A stretch of 64,000 nucleotides of DNA from Acanthaster planci (Eukaryota > Echinodermata > Asteroidea > Valvatida > Acanthasteridae). The DNA lies in NCBI RefSeq assembly GCF_001949145.1, contig NW_019091385.1:1540615-1604614 (forward strand), read 5' to 3'. Below the pieces are notes generated by a model, which made no database searches, had not been told where the DNA came from, and worked only from the letters and a program-made list of their open reading frames with translations. The position numbers and the translations under genes were made by a program. Shown in pieces: positions 47,588 to 60,600 of the stretch. Position 1 is the stretch's first letter, and each line of letters begins with the position of its first letter.

Positions 47588-48855
47588 ACAAAGGGTATCG
47601 ATTGGGTCAACACTGTCCAAGAGCCTGCCAGACTCTCCAGTTTTGGCATTCCACAGGGATCTGTTCTTGGACCTGTTTTGTTTTCTTGTACATGGATCCG
47701 CCGGAGGGTATTATAAGTCGTCATAGTTTAAGTTCTGTTATTTATGCAGATGATTGTCAGGTTAAAATTTCTTGTGGTTCCCGCGCTAACTATTCTTGAG
47801 TTACACGTACTGAATCTGTCATAGACAAGATTTGTTGTTGGATGTGAGCAAACATGCTCGCACTGAATGACAGCAAGAATGAAGTATTATGGTTCTCGTC
47901 TCATTTTAAGGATTCAAGTGTCTTGCAAGTGGTGACTGAAGTGCGGGTTGGAGATGTTCATATACCAGCCTCAAATGCACTTCGTGACCTTGGGGTAATA
48001 CTAGACTTGGCTGGAACTACATGTATGAATGCTCTATTATTCTAGTGTGTGTAAGGTTGCATCTCATTCATTATGGTCGATCGGTACACTGAGAAAATAT
48101 CCGGATCAATCAAGTACTGAGAAACTTATATATGCATTTGTTACTTTTAGGTTGGACTAGTGCAACAGTTTATATTTGGGTTTATACGATTATCAGTTCC
48201 AAAAATTCCAATATGTTCAAAATGCTGTGGCCAGACTGGTCATCAGGAGAAAGATGGATTGCTGTACAGATATGGCACACATTCTTCAGGAATTACACTG
48301 GCTTCTGGTTGAAGGTAGTTGAATTTAAAGACCTGTGTGTTATGTTTAAACTTATTTATCACAGCGAGTGGGCACCTCAGTGCCTTACAGAATTGATATC
48401 TGTGTACCAGTCAAATATTTGCACTAAAAGCTGTGATGGAGTTAAGCTTTGTTATCCTAATGTTCGTCAAACTCCTAGCAAGGCGTATGGTAATCACGCC
48501 TTTTCTATCTATGCACCAGGGATGTGGAACAAACTCCCGGTATATTTGAGAAGCACTGGTGATTATGGGAGTTTTAAGAAGCAACTTAAGACATTTCTTT
48601 TAAGGAAATATAATTCTTAAATATTAATTAATCAGACATTCTAAATAATTATATGAATGTGGAAATTAACAATGTGATTGTGATTTTGAATTGAATTGAC
48701 GTATTTAAGATATTATTTTTGTAAGGTATTATCTTATGTTTAGGCCTATATTCATTAATTGATATTTGGTTCTTATTGCATGTTTACGATTCTCTTGTAA
48801 AGTGTTTTGAGATTTTTATAATGTAAGATGCTGTATCAAGAATAAATTATTAAAA
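47588..48855 (+). mobile_element. CR1/L2-like LINE 3' fragment (remnant C)
   Basis: The RT distal part starts with SSFGIPQGSVLGPVLFS (about 47630) and VIYADDCQVKIS (about 47738, YADD intact), then MLALNDSKNEVLWFSS, ALRDLGVILD, and the C-terminal block YGNHAFSIYAPGMWNKLPVY ending FLLRKYNS at 48618. A 3' UTR with TGTAAAGTGTTTTGAG ends in a short A/T-rich tail at about 48855, typical of L2/CR1 ends. The 5' part is truncated, as usual for LINE copies. It lies in the inferred first VPS37A intron, between the divergent genes. Confidence 0.85.
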
Positions 48856-51800
48856 GTCCAATTTAGCAGTGAAAATATTGAACCATTCACTTAGAAAACA
48901 CTTCGAATTATTCAGACCAGTCTCTTGAGGTTTGTGTACCCCTAGGGCATCAAGTGGCATCCGTACATACATGTATGGAATTTTTTCCACTAACACAGTG
49001 ACAAAATTTCACGTGCTACCAGGGTGGAATTCGCCTGTCTCGTTGACCTCCCCATAGTCAATGCCATTATGACCATCTGATCATGATCAGCGTACTGTGT
49101 ACATGACTGGGTGTATACATGTACTCCATTCCTATAGACATATGTGTATCATCATAATAACTCTATTATCGCGGTGTTGGATATTTTGCATTTTGCGTTG
49201 CCAATAAAACCCACAGTTGGCAATATTATTCACACTGATAATTAATAACTTAGGGTGTTCAGATTAGTTTTTTTAAGAACAGAATAAAAAATGTTGCAAC
49301 TTTTGGTATGTTTCAATAATTTTCAATTAAAAAGTGCAATTTTTCGGGACTTTAAGTTTCCTTCATGTTTAGATGTCTACCAGATATCCATTGCTGGGTT
49401 CCTACAATTAAATGTATATGTCACAGCTGTAATGGCCCAATTTGTCTAAAGGCACATTTTCACAGTGGAACTGGCCAAAATAAGGACTTCTGCTTTGCAA
49501 GCACAAAGTGTACAGTGTACATGCCCCCAATCTCCATAATAATAGACTTGTACCAATCATATTTTTATCGTTCGGGGTAATTAGTAGCAGTAATTAAGAT
49601 CAGCTTTAGGTGTTTCTGTTCAAATTGTGAACCCGGAATTTACCTGCTGAAAACATTTCTGAGAGTGGGGTTGACATTTTATTGTTGCTATGCACATGAA
49701 CAAAAATGAATCAGCAAAGAAGAGAAAACTTAGTCCAGGAAAATCTACAAAAACACAGGGCTTTTTGTATACAAACCAATGTAACATTGAGGATTCTTCA
49801 TGAGATGACGTCACAATTTTGCTCATGAATATGGAAATACTCTTTAGCATAAAAGCAGAAAAGGCATTAAAACACACTTTGAAATAATGAAACAGAAGTT
49901 GAAAATAAGGTTAACTGAGGCAGAAAGGTGCATTTTAGAGGTTTGTAATCACAAAATCCTATTGTAGCCACCCTTTCAGATTAATTAAAAGAAAAATAGA
50001 ATGAAACATGCTGCAACTTTCAGTACGTTTGAAAAAACTGTAATAACAAATATTTTCTGCCCTACCTCTAGAATTTTCCTCCACCAAGTGTGTCAGTACC
50101 TACATATATACACGTGCATATACTGTTTATGCTTGCTCAATCTTCTAACACTGCCCTACCCATGGTTTCCATTGATAGGTTCCTGTATGTTACTGCCACA
50201 ATGGTCAAATGTGTCTCAAGACACATATGAACTGCAAAAGTGCCCAATGTCAAAATAATGACTTGGCTGAAAAACTGCTTGCATGTGTAAAGCGCCTCCC
50301 CAATCTCCATTACAATAAACTTAATTGTATCAATCATATTTTTACCCTCTGGGGCAATTGGTACATAAGCCAATAATTACAACAGCATTATTGTCTCAGA
50401 TTTGTTGCATTGTTGATACAACTTGAAGAGATTTTCAAAGGATATGTAGAATTTCTAACATCAATCATGAATATTAAAGTAGTTCAGATCTAATGCGACG
50501 GCCATAATTCTTGGGAAATTAGACCTTAGAAAGCAGAAATCTGTAAGGATTGTTTTAGACATCGATAAATAAATTGGTCGGTCAAGAGAATGCAATTTGC
50601 GAGACCCGCATACTTATTTTCCTTCTGCAAACACCAATTTAAATCATACGATGAATGTCACAGTTGTAGCTGCATTAAAAATTGAGGTAAAAATTCCTGA
50701 AGTTATTCCTTGTAAAATTAATGAGTGTAAGGTGGAGCAGCACAATTATTCCTATCTCATTCTTAGAGAAGGACATATTTAAGTAGAAGACTAAAAAACG
50801 GAGTCAGTTACAAGTAAAATACAACATTTATTACAATATAAGTCTAGTTTGTTTCCTCTGAATGCATTATCCATTCTTTCTATATTATTTATAAACACAG
50901 TGCTTTTTTAAAGGCCCGTAGAAGCCATTTCGGAAAGAGTATACACGTTTGGACAACACTTGATGCCTCTGTGCACAAACCTATGAAAGTATGAGACTTG
51001 TCTGAAAAAAACTGTTTCCTAAGTAAATGCTTCAAAATTTTCTCAGCTAATTTTCACTTTTTAGGACATGTTATCCCCAAGATCACTTTCTGATGGCTGT
51101 TATAATTTTTAAGGGAAACTGAGAGTTGTCCGTATCTGAAGCTCTTTCCACCATTTCTTGATATCAACCACCTCCACTTGTATACGATCATGACAGTGCA
51201 CAGACGTAACATTAGATCATACACAAATATTCTGTGCTATCAAAAAGAAAAATAAATTGACCCACAAACAAAATCTTCTATATGAAGTTAACAAGTAAGA
51301 GTTAAACAACAGCAATCTTTATCGCCAATAGGGAAAGATAATAACTACCGCGGTTCATAGAGTAACCCATCCTACTTAACGAGTAGGCATGTTAGGCAAT
51401 ATGTTTGTCAGTCCGGTTCATGGCATGTGCATGATGGAGGTACCCCTAGAACTGTGGGGTCCGACGTCCGCCCCGCTCCCATGTTCTGGGGTATGATGGA
51501 AGTAGGAAAAGACAAGAAAGACCGACAGACGTCAGTCATGTCAGTTTGTACATGGGAAAAGAAATACTGCGCTTGGCACATGTCATCATGGTCATGGGTT
51601 CATTAACTTCCAAAAGTAAATATTAGGAAAGTGTTCCATATACAGATGCCACTTGACACCCTGTGCACAAACCCTACATTATACATAACATATATATAAA
51701 AATAAGACTGGTCTCAACAATTCTAAATCATGATTTTAAGTAGGACCTAAACGACTTGGATTTTCTCTCCTGAATGGAACTTTTCTTGACACATTTTTGC

Positions 51801-51960
51801 TTTCTGAAATAGGGCCTAGGCTAGCCCCACTACTGTGGCACGGACTCTCACTCCCGATCCATCCCTAGTGGGGCTAGGCCTAGTCTGACAGCTATGCTAA
51901 ATCATGCCACTGTACTGTAGTGGTACTGTAGGGAATAAATTCTGGCGTCCGTACGTATAT
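48856..51960. other. No gene recognised apart from the direct duplication
   Basis: A+T-rich sequence within the inferred first VPS37A intron. A block around 51350-51560 is somewhat G+C-richer. No exon with family similarity was found. Confidence 0.4.
49262..50383 (+). repeat. Diverged direct duplication, period about 720 bp
   Basis: 49262-49597 and 49977-50383 are homologous. They share CAGATTA followed by ATGTTGCAACTTT, then GTTCCT, CACAATGG-like blocks, CCCCAATCTCCAT and TCAATCATATTTTTA in the same order. They differ by many substitutions and indels. No coding frame is shared. The interval between them (49598-49976) resembles 25180-25360 weakly. Confidence 0.65.
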
Positions 51961-51981
51961 GGGACTCTTCCTCCAATTTAC

Positions 51982-52392
51982 CTGTGCTGTTGGCTTTTCT
52001 TCGGTGGCAACTAAATCAGCATAAATCTGTATCAATTTGTAGTGATCAACGTACGCCTGCGCCTATGATCGAAAGATACATGTACATGTACATGTATGAT
52101 GATGTATATGTACACACAATACTACTAATAATCATGACAGGAATGACTGCGCAGCGCGGTATTACGGTACGTGGATGATGAATTGGATTATTTTTAGAAA
52201 CGATATCGCGCGCCCTCTTGTGACGTACGTTTGATGACAAAAGTCCTTCCCACCATGCACCTGGAACTGCTGCTGCCAGCTGAGAAATCGAGAAATTTTA
52301 TGTTCTGCGAATACTACCCCAAATTGGATTAAACTTCATCGTAGGTTATCCAGTTTTTGACCTACTTATCTTCACAGTGCAGTCCAATAGAG
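51982..52392. promoter_or_regulatory. Candidate bidirectional promoter of VPS37A and CNOT7
   Basis: A minus-strand exon end with donor (AACAGCACAG then GTAAATTGG, exon end 51982) and a plus-strand exon end with donor (CCAATAGAG then GTGAGATA, exon end 52392) face away from each other. Between them lies a CpG-rich stretch with CGATATCGCGCGCC, GTGACGTACG (CRE-like) and GACTGCGCAGCGCGG. These would be the non-coding first exons of VPS37A and CNOT7, placing transcription starts about 52.1-52.3 kb. No TATA box is evident. The start sites themselves are inference. Confidence 0.5.
52210..52223 (-). promoter_or_regulatory. CTCF-like motif in the promoter interval
   Basis: GCGCCCTCTTGTGA follows the same 14-base pattern as the six words at 33613-33793, on the same strand. 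Confidence 0.4.
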
Positions 52393-52666
52393 GTGAGATA
52401 TTTTTTGTGCCATTCTGTCGTCACACATTTTCGTCCAAAGCAGATAGGCGTAGGTTATGATTTGCAACGTGAAGTCCAATCCATTAATCTCGGCCTGCGT
52501 GGCCTGCCAAAGGAAAGTCTGAAAGTGCGGATTGAAAGTGCGTCGTCCAAGTCGCCCCATACAATCTCAGTAACAGTTCGCCCCCACTGAACGGGCTGGG
52601 CGGGTTGTTTGTTTTCACACGGATCTGGATCTCGATGAGTGATCTCGAAGCTGGTTCGCGAGGGTG

Positions 52667-53264
52667 TTAACCACTTCCTGCCGGGGCAGTTATCAATGTT
52701 GATGATGCTAGGCCGGGATATTTATCATTTTTTTCTGTTTTCAAAATTCTTTAAAAATTCCTATCTTCATTTACTGGACACTTACAAACACGTGAAGGAC
52801 TGTCTGGTGGCCCCTCTAGCCTAACAGACAAAATCTATTGATGCCCGAGTATTTCAGCCAGGCCTGCAGCCTTGTAAAAAGAGCCCAGATTGTGCGGTAT
52901 TATATAGCCCTCTTTTGTTCACGAACCTGGCTCAGTGCGATGCTGACCTCTTTTCAGTAGGGGCCAGATTAGCGTGCAGCAGTGCTGTGTGGCTCATCGC
53001 TGCAGTGGTAGAGCACTTTTGTCCCCAGTGGTAATCCGCTCGCTCTAAATGTCCCAAACCGTGGTATACTGTTTCAAAACAAGGCTGGATTATCTCCACT
53101 TTTGAGAGTGAAAAAATGTCTGTAATGCCCAGCAGCCTGGTCTTTTGTTGCAAGTACGGTCTTTTGTTACAAGGCCCTGTTCCCTTTGTCTGAGTTCGGA
53201 GACCCCGGCCACGCATATAAAGCACACATATCTGGATCCGGAATCCCCGGCAGGAAGTGGTTAA
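52667..53264 (+). mobile_element. TTAA-type MITE, copy 3, in CNOT7 intron 1
   Basis: This is the best-preserved copy: TTAA at 52667-52670 and 53261-53264, with perfect terminal inverted repeats CCACTTCCTGCCGGGG and CCCCGGCAGGAAGTGG. The body matches copies 1 and 2 with scattered substitutions. It lies between the inferred CNOT7 exon 1 donor (52393) and the exon 2 acceptor (53903). No transposase is encoded. Confidence 0.92.
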
Positions 53265-53903
53265 TTGGGCGTGTTTGATTCTGATGGCAAACCAACAACG
53301 TCAGATCCTTGTGATTGTGATCCCAATCCGTGTGAAACAAACAGGGCCTGGTTTTACGGATAGAGCTATTGTGAGAAAGGATAATCACTGATAATAATGA
53401 AACAAGTGTACTTTGGTTTTGTTGTCCTTTTTTGGTTAGGCCCTAGTGCCATCATATATACCCCTATCGGGGGAGGGGGTCTGAATGTATTGATCCTTGG
53501 TGGGCATAATGGGCAGTTCCGACAATGTACATGACATAATGGGACAGTGACCTTTTTTAAAGCTTTAGTATTTCGCGGCATTTACCTGACAATGATCGAT
53601 CAAGATTACATTGATCATCATGGCCACAATAATGGTGGCAGTACCTTAGAATTAAATACTGTACATGCAATATTTGACCATGGACCAGTTTCCACTTTGT
53701 GTTCATGGTCAGCTGATAGGACTGTGTTTGCCATTTTGCAGGCACAGCACTGACATGACAAAACATTAGCAGTGAGTGTTTTTAAACTGCTTTATCTCTC
53801 AACTAAAAATTGTACTTTTGGTGTTTTGTAGTTTTGTTAACGGCTAAATGTGGCTAATATATTTATAATTTTTTTCATGCTTTTCTTGTTATTTGAATTA
53901 CAG

Positions 53904-54009
53904 CGGATTATAACATTAGTAAACGGTTATCGTCAAGAGTTTGTAGCCATGCTCTAGTGTCAGGCCCTCTTCATCCATGTAGAGTAGCCACCAAGACTAA
54001 CAAAACAGC
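53904..54009 (+). other. CNOT7: CNOT7 5' UTR part of exon 2
   Basis: An acceptor at 53901-53903 (TTGAATTACAG) precedes 106 bases without an upstream in-frame start before the ATG at 54010. It supports splicing from an upstream non-coding exon. Confidence 0.6.
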
Positions 54010-57000
54010 ATGCCAGGCCAGACAAATGAGCCAACTATTGTAGACGTGTGGGAGGCCAACCTAGAAGAGACTTTCCGGAAGATTAGGGTCATAGTGCAAA
54101 AGTATAACTATGTTGCCATGGTAAGTCCAGCATCATTTTATGTGTTTATTGATTTTGGGGGGAGGGCCTAAGATAAAAACTACCTTGTTTATAATTTTAT
54201 TGCTCATCATGGAAGCATTCTGTAGTCAGTTTAAACCTCCAACTCATAGCTTTTCTAAGCTCTCCTTTCTTTCACTACCAGAGTGTTGTCACACTGCTGC
54301 CTAAATCTAGCCAGAAATATGATTAAGAGTTTATCCGAGAATGGGTTGTGGTAAAGCCCAGTGAGTGATCTGAAAGTCTTAAGTGGGATATGCAAACCAA
54401 AAGGAGATCTGCAAGAGAAATGTGTGACGAGGAGCTTGTAGTCAAGTGCTAGAAAAAGGTAAATTTTGAACCTCTTCTCATGCAGGATACAGAGTTTCCA
54501 GGTGTGGTGGCCCGCCCCATCGGGGAGTTCCGCAGCAACTCCGAGTACCAATACCAGCTACATCGGTGCAACGTGGATTTGCTCAAGATCATCCAGCTGG
54601 GCTTGACCTTCTCAGACGAGTTTAGCAACTTCCCCCCGGGGGCAGCGACCTTCCAGTTCAACTTCAAGTTCAATCTTACGTAAGAGTCTGATGATAAAAT
54701 AATTGACCCAGGAATGGCCCCTCAAACTAGGCAGCCCTGAAGGAAGCTGCAAAGGGTGCTGGAAGTCACTTAAAGCTTAGTTACAAAAACCTTTTGTAAC
54801 TTAGGGCTAAGTTTAATTAATAATTGAAATTATCACAAATGATATTGTGTGAATATTTGCTTGTAGAAATCCCCGTTATTGCAAGGTCCTTTGGACTTCA
54901 CAAATTACCTGTATCATCAGGAATGGAAAACAAAGTTTACAAAGACTTATGACCTGAAATTTTTTCAAAAGCATGATTCTTTATTGAAGGTACTCTTCTA
55001 AGTGGGATTTGATTTCATTTCAACTCTTCCTAAAACCAAAGTCTTCCAAGTGTAGGGCTTTTAAACTGATATACGGCCACTAGAGTAGTTGAGGTCTGTA
55101 ACATGTGTAAAGCCCCCAGAACAAAGCTTTGTTAACTTTATTACCTTCTCACCACTCAGTGAGGACATGTATGCCCAGGATTCCATCGACCTTCTAACCA
55201 ACTCGGGCATCCAGTTCAAGAAGCATGACGAGGAAGGAGTGGATGTCATGCACTTTGCCGAGCTGCTCATGACCTCGGGAGTCATCCTCAACGACAACGT
55301 CCGGTGGATCACCTTCCACAGGTCAGCCCATGCTCTCCGGCCTGGCCTTTCTGCATCTTCATTCCTTGACCCATGTCTTCTTGAGATCATTTGGAGACAT
55401 CTCCATAATGCAACATCAAATAAATGTACCACACCTACAATGCATGTACATTGTGGTGGTGAGTGTACTGCCTTGAGCACAAAATTACTGCTGTCGTCAT
55501 AGCTGTAATATGTTATAACATGTCCCTCAATCTGACAAATAGCAGCCAGTTCACATTACCAAGTTCAGTATTGAACATGAATGCAAATTGGATTCATGGA
55601 GCTTTTGGAACAGGTGAAGTACATTCAACATATGTAAATTTGCAGAATAATTGTCATGACCTCATAGCTTTGTTTTAACTTCATATATATCTGTGTGCTT
55701 CAATGTTTCCATGCTGTCTAAATTTAGCCAGTAGAGAAGAATGACTAGAATTTTAATATTTTACCCGGTGTTGGAAATACTGTATGGTAAACACAGTATA
55801 GCTTGATTAACCCTGCTAGACCTAGCAAGCGTTACAGATAGAAAAGTTTAAATGCACTTTGTGCTACTGGATGATCAATAGCAGCAGAAAAAGACTGCCC
55901 ATGTTGAGAGAGTGGGAGCTAGTCTGTTGGATGTTGTGGTGGCTGCCAACTATAGATTCCCAGGCTGTTTGACCTTGAGGAGAGTCACCCTGTGGGATTT
56001 GGTTACGCTGGGCAGGCAAGCCACTTGCCACTTTGACACATAAAGCAGAATGTTCTGTCTAGCAGGGTTTCTAGCCAAAACATTGTGGATGGTCAGGATT
56101 AATCGATCTGAGTTCAAATTTTTTTCAATCCTTTTCTTTGACCTTCTCTGAATGTTGCAGTGGGTACGACTTCTCGTACCTCCTGAAGGTGCTGACGGTC
56201 TCCCACCTGCCGTCTGAAGAGACGGAGTTCTTTGAAGTCCTGCGCATCTACTTCCCCCGCATCTACGACGTCAAATACCTGATGAAGAGCTGCAAGGACC
56301 TCAAGGGAGGACTGCAGGAGGTGGCTGACTTCTTGCAGGTGAGTGTGAAGGGGGGAGAGAGAGGGAATCAGGGGATGGGGATCAGGGGATGAGGATCAGG
56401 GGATGGACGACAGGAATGGTTTGGAATCTTAGGGTTGTTGGTCTTCATGATCATCCTAAATTGAGAAAAGCCGACATCCAGTTGAATTTTGTTTGTTTTC
56501 GTTAAGAATGCTTGCTTCTACAGATTTGAGAATTGAAAATGCCTGAATCTAAGAACCAAATGATGAGCAAGGTGTTTGAGGTCTGTTTTGTGGTAGTATT
56601 GTATGCATTGAGTTGACTAGTGTGGCTAATATTGGAGAAACTTCGGTCCACAGGTTCACTCCATTGGTGGATTGACCTTGTGTTCTTCCAGTTTCTATAT
56701 ATGTACATTTCCATGGGAAGTATGCCAAGGCAGAGAGGCATGAAAAGAAATTGTCATTCATATATTTGCAGCTTTGCTGGAAAAGCACAGGAATTCAATA
56801 TTGCAATACTATCCTTTAAGACTTTTAATAAAAATTCATACACTTAGTCAGGGTCACACCCAATCGTAACCATTCTTTGGTGAAAATGTTAGTGAATAAA
56901 ATTGCTGTGTATTCGTCCTCTCGCAGATCCAGAGGGTGGGGCCGCAGCACCAAGCTGGCAGTGACAGCCTCCTGACGCAACTTGCCTTCTTTAAGATGAG

Positions 57001-57680
57001 GGAGGTAAGACACTGGTCGTTGTTTCTTTGGGTCACATCACTTCAGGAAGTTGCCCCACAGTTAGAAGTGGAAGGAGTGACTGTGGTGGTTTGTCCCATT
57101 CCTACGTGATACAGAGAGGAACAAAGGGAATGGTCAGAGTAGTTGGCAAGTGATTCACACTTGCAGTTGTTGTGTGGCAAAGGTCATATCCATCTGTTGA
57201 CACTCCCTGGCAGTATTCAATTTGCACTCACTAGCAAGGCTTTAGCAGTGTTTTCTCAAACCCATGCTCATATGTGATGTTGTTTACTGTGAATAGTGAT
57301 GGCTTTCAAAAAGTGTTGAGTGGATTTCTGTGCACATGCACGAATATGTGGGTTACCCACATGTGAACAGTGGAACGTGGATTATCACAAGACAATTACG
57401 CAGAATTCTACTACAAAAGTTTAAACATTTGTTTCTAGAAGGTAAATGCATCTTTACACAGAGGGCTTCTCATCCTGTGTCTCGAAAACTGCATTCCATT
57501 TTCATTCGATATCACCCACCTTTCTCCCTTACTTTGCCCACTTTTCAGAGCTACTTTGAAGACAACATCGATGATGACAAGTACTGCGGTCACCTGTACG
57601 GCCTTGGGTCGGGCTTCACCCAGAACGGCAACTACAATGATGAGGTGAACAACGTGACCACCAATGCTAGCACGACGTAG
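54010..57680 (+). CDS. CNOT7: CNOT7/CAF1, CCR4-NOT catalytic deadenylase (six coding exons)
   Basis: Removes mRNA poly(A) tails as the CAF1 subunit of CCR4-NOT. Coding exons: 54010-54120, 54486-54679, 55160-55321, 56161-56338, 56927-57004, 57549-57680. All have GT-AG borders and intact phase, giving 855 nt or 284 residues (human CNOT7 285). The DEDD-type active site is complete: D38 and E40 in DTEFPG, D159 in SGYDFSYL, H223 and D228 in GPQHQAGSDSLLT. VARPIGEFRSN, FNFKFNLTEDMYAQDSI and DVKYLMKSCKDLKGGLQEVA match the family closely. The C-terminus YGLGSGFTQNGNY then diverges, as is usual. Vertebrates have CNOT7 and CNOT8; this may be the single ancestral copy. Confidence 0.97.
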
Positions 57681-60600
57681 CCCCGGGCCCAGTCCAAGAA
57701 TTCCTCTCCTCTGTAACAACTTTAGTCCCTCTGTGAGCACCGCAGTCTTGCTGGAAGACGGTCGGATTTTCAAACTGAATTATTTGTTGGGGTGAAATCA
57801 TCTTAGATTTTCAGAATACTGAGTGTACATTTGAAATAATGGGTCAGCTTTGTGAAGTTTTATTGTTGGTAAAAAAACTTTCCCCTTAAATTGCCTCATA
57901 AATCTATCAGTGAAAAGATCTGTAAAACTATTTCCGTTTGAAATGCCCCACTTCCAGCAAGACGTCCGTATTTCTAAGAAGTCTCGCCATATTTTATGTC
58001 TTTGTAAAATTTGGTTTCCTCCTGATTATTTTTAATTGTTAGTATTTTGTACCCATTTCTTTAATCCCCCCCCATTGGATATTTGTTTATGTTGGGTCAG
58101 TTTGTGAATTCTTTCCAAAAAGGGGTAACATCACATCTGGAAGAAAAGAAAACTGAGAACCATTTTTAAAGTACCAGCCTATGTGTACAAGTCATTAGGA
58201 CTGAACACTTAATGCTTTTTAAAAAATATTTTGTCCAAATCAGCTCTGTTAAACCCAAATATGCCAAACGCCTACCTTGCAGGAGATAGCTTACCAGATC
58301 CAAGCACTTGGAAACATCTTCAAAGAAACTAGTTCAAGGTTTTGCATTCCGTTATTGCTCCAAACTGTGAACATGTATAAAGTTTGTGCATTTATTCTAC
58401 TTAAGCAAAGAAAGTGAAATTTGATTCAAAACCTACAAATGGCCCAAAATTGTATCACGTCTGCTCCTGGTCTTTCCCTGAAATACCACAAAGGACATGA
58501 AAAGATCACTTTTACACTAATGCTTCATCTTTTCATCTCAGTTGAATCTAGCTGTTGCCATAATGTCAACTCTTGGCTGTATCAGGAATAACTGAAATGA
58601 GATTTGGTAGTGTCCAAGGCATTGTTCAGTGAGTCTGTTGTTTCCCTATTTCTGACTAGTTCATCCCAAATCTGTTCCAGAGAAGCTTGAAGTACTTTAA
58701 GAATGGTTCTTTGCTGCGACAGCAAAGTCCATAAATTTGTAGGCGTACACCAAGAACGAGGGTAGTATGTAAACCCTGCATGAGCTTAATTATTCCTTGG
58801 ATTTTTTTGGCGTCCAGTTTTACTGTTTTGCTTCTTTTTAGACTCTGTAAAGTTATTGCCCAGATTCTGCAGGCAGATCTGGTACATGTTGAAGGTATCA
58901 CCAGTGATGGTATGGCACACATAGTTCTTGGGCCATTCAGGGTTCTTATCAAATAATACGATGCCTGAAGGCAATTGCAAGGTACCCGAGCAGGCCAGCA
59001 GTGTGCATAAGGGAAGATTGGTAGCTTACTTGAAACCTTGGCATTTTTTGTGCAACTGTCGACTAAAGGCTGTGGTGTGAACCAGCACTGTACATGAACT
59101 GTACAGCTGCTCCAGCAGTTGAATTTTTAAAATGTACCCAAGCTAGGGTGTGCTCCATTCATGCAGATTGGGTCAAAGCTTTGTGCGCATTCTGCTGAAA
59201 ACTGCCAGTGTGAAATACATGCCACTTTGCGCGCTGGTTGAGTCATGAGTAGGCTGCAGCCTGCCTTCTACACTTCTTGCATAACCCCACCCCCACCAGC
59301 AGATGTGTACAGTGTACTTGCAACCAGCAAATTTTGGGACCATGCATAGTGCACACCTGTGTATTTGCCAACATCCATACATAAGCGTTGCCAAAATCTA
59401 CGGCCATCATTCCTTCACTGTGCTGTAATTCTGTGAGTTCTACTGTGCATGCATTCAGTAGGAGCTTGGCCTGCTTAAGTCTGGGAACTGTACTGAAACA
59501 TTTTTTGAACAACTAACCCACACTTGGTGCTTTTTATACTGTATGTATTAATCATGTACCAGTTGGCCTTACCTGAAACTGAGAGCGGACGAGCTCTTCC
59601 ACCACACCAAATCAGGGAAGCTGAAATAATTTGTTACATTTGGTTGGCACTGTTGTGAATAACCGGTTATGTCAGTGAGTTGTTAACGAATGTCATCACA
59701 CCCTAAAAACTGGAAGACATTTATAGTGAGAAACCAGTAGTATGCCGTATCCACACACCTTATATGGACAGACTCAACTGATGCCTTGTGGTACATTGGT
59801 GGGAAGTTTTCCTTTCCAGAAAATTACAAGTTGAGAAATCTTGCCATTGTAATCTGCATGTTTACTTTTTAAAATTTCTTTTAAAAAAACGAAGTTGTTC
59901 AGGTAATATGTAATTGTTGGAGACATACTTTCACTCATGATTTTGTCCAGACACGAAATAATTGTCTTGGTCTACTTCTGTGATAAGTAGAAGTTTGTGA
60001 AAAGCCAATCATGGCTTTGGAGAGAGTTGTCTTGTAGAAAGTCCAGCTTTTCTCACGCCCTTAGCAGAATGGAACCAGTATTTGCCCTACAGATACATTT
60101 ACATCAAATGAGAATTAGGTCCACTTTAATATTCTTGAACAAAAATGGTCAACTCTCAGCAAGCCTTCAGTTTTGGAATCTTATTTCCTTCAGAACAGGC
60201 TCTTCAAATTACTGGTTACTGTCTCAACTTGACATGCATATCATGTTAGCACCAACCAAACACCTTTTTATGTCATTTTTGTAACTTGTTTTCTTATTAG
60301 TCAAAACCATGGTGGTCATCAGTTCCAATCGACTTTCATCCAACCATTCCAGGCCTCGTATATTTTCTACTCAACACTTAGGGTTAGACAACAGTACTAG
60401 TAACTTGCTAATTTCATTAGTAATTTTCAACATGGTGCAAAATAACTGTTCATACTGCACTGTTTTATCAAGGCAATGCAAAAAAGACATTTAAAATGGT
60501 GTGCACTTACTATAGCAAGTTTTTAAACTGTACCACTGCATATGTTGTTATAATGTTGAAAATTTATGATTACTATCATTTGTGGCCTGTTGACCATGAG

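Noticed and set aside
51115-51175. Minus-strand VQVEVVDIKKWWKELQ peptide
   Set aside because: Looks protein-like, but the open frame is only about 33 codons with a stop upstream and no usable acceptor in phase.
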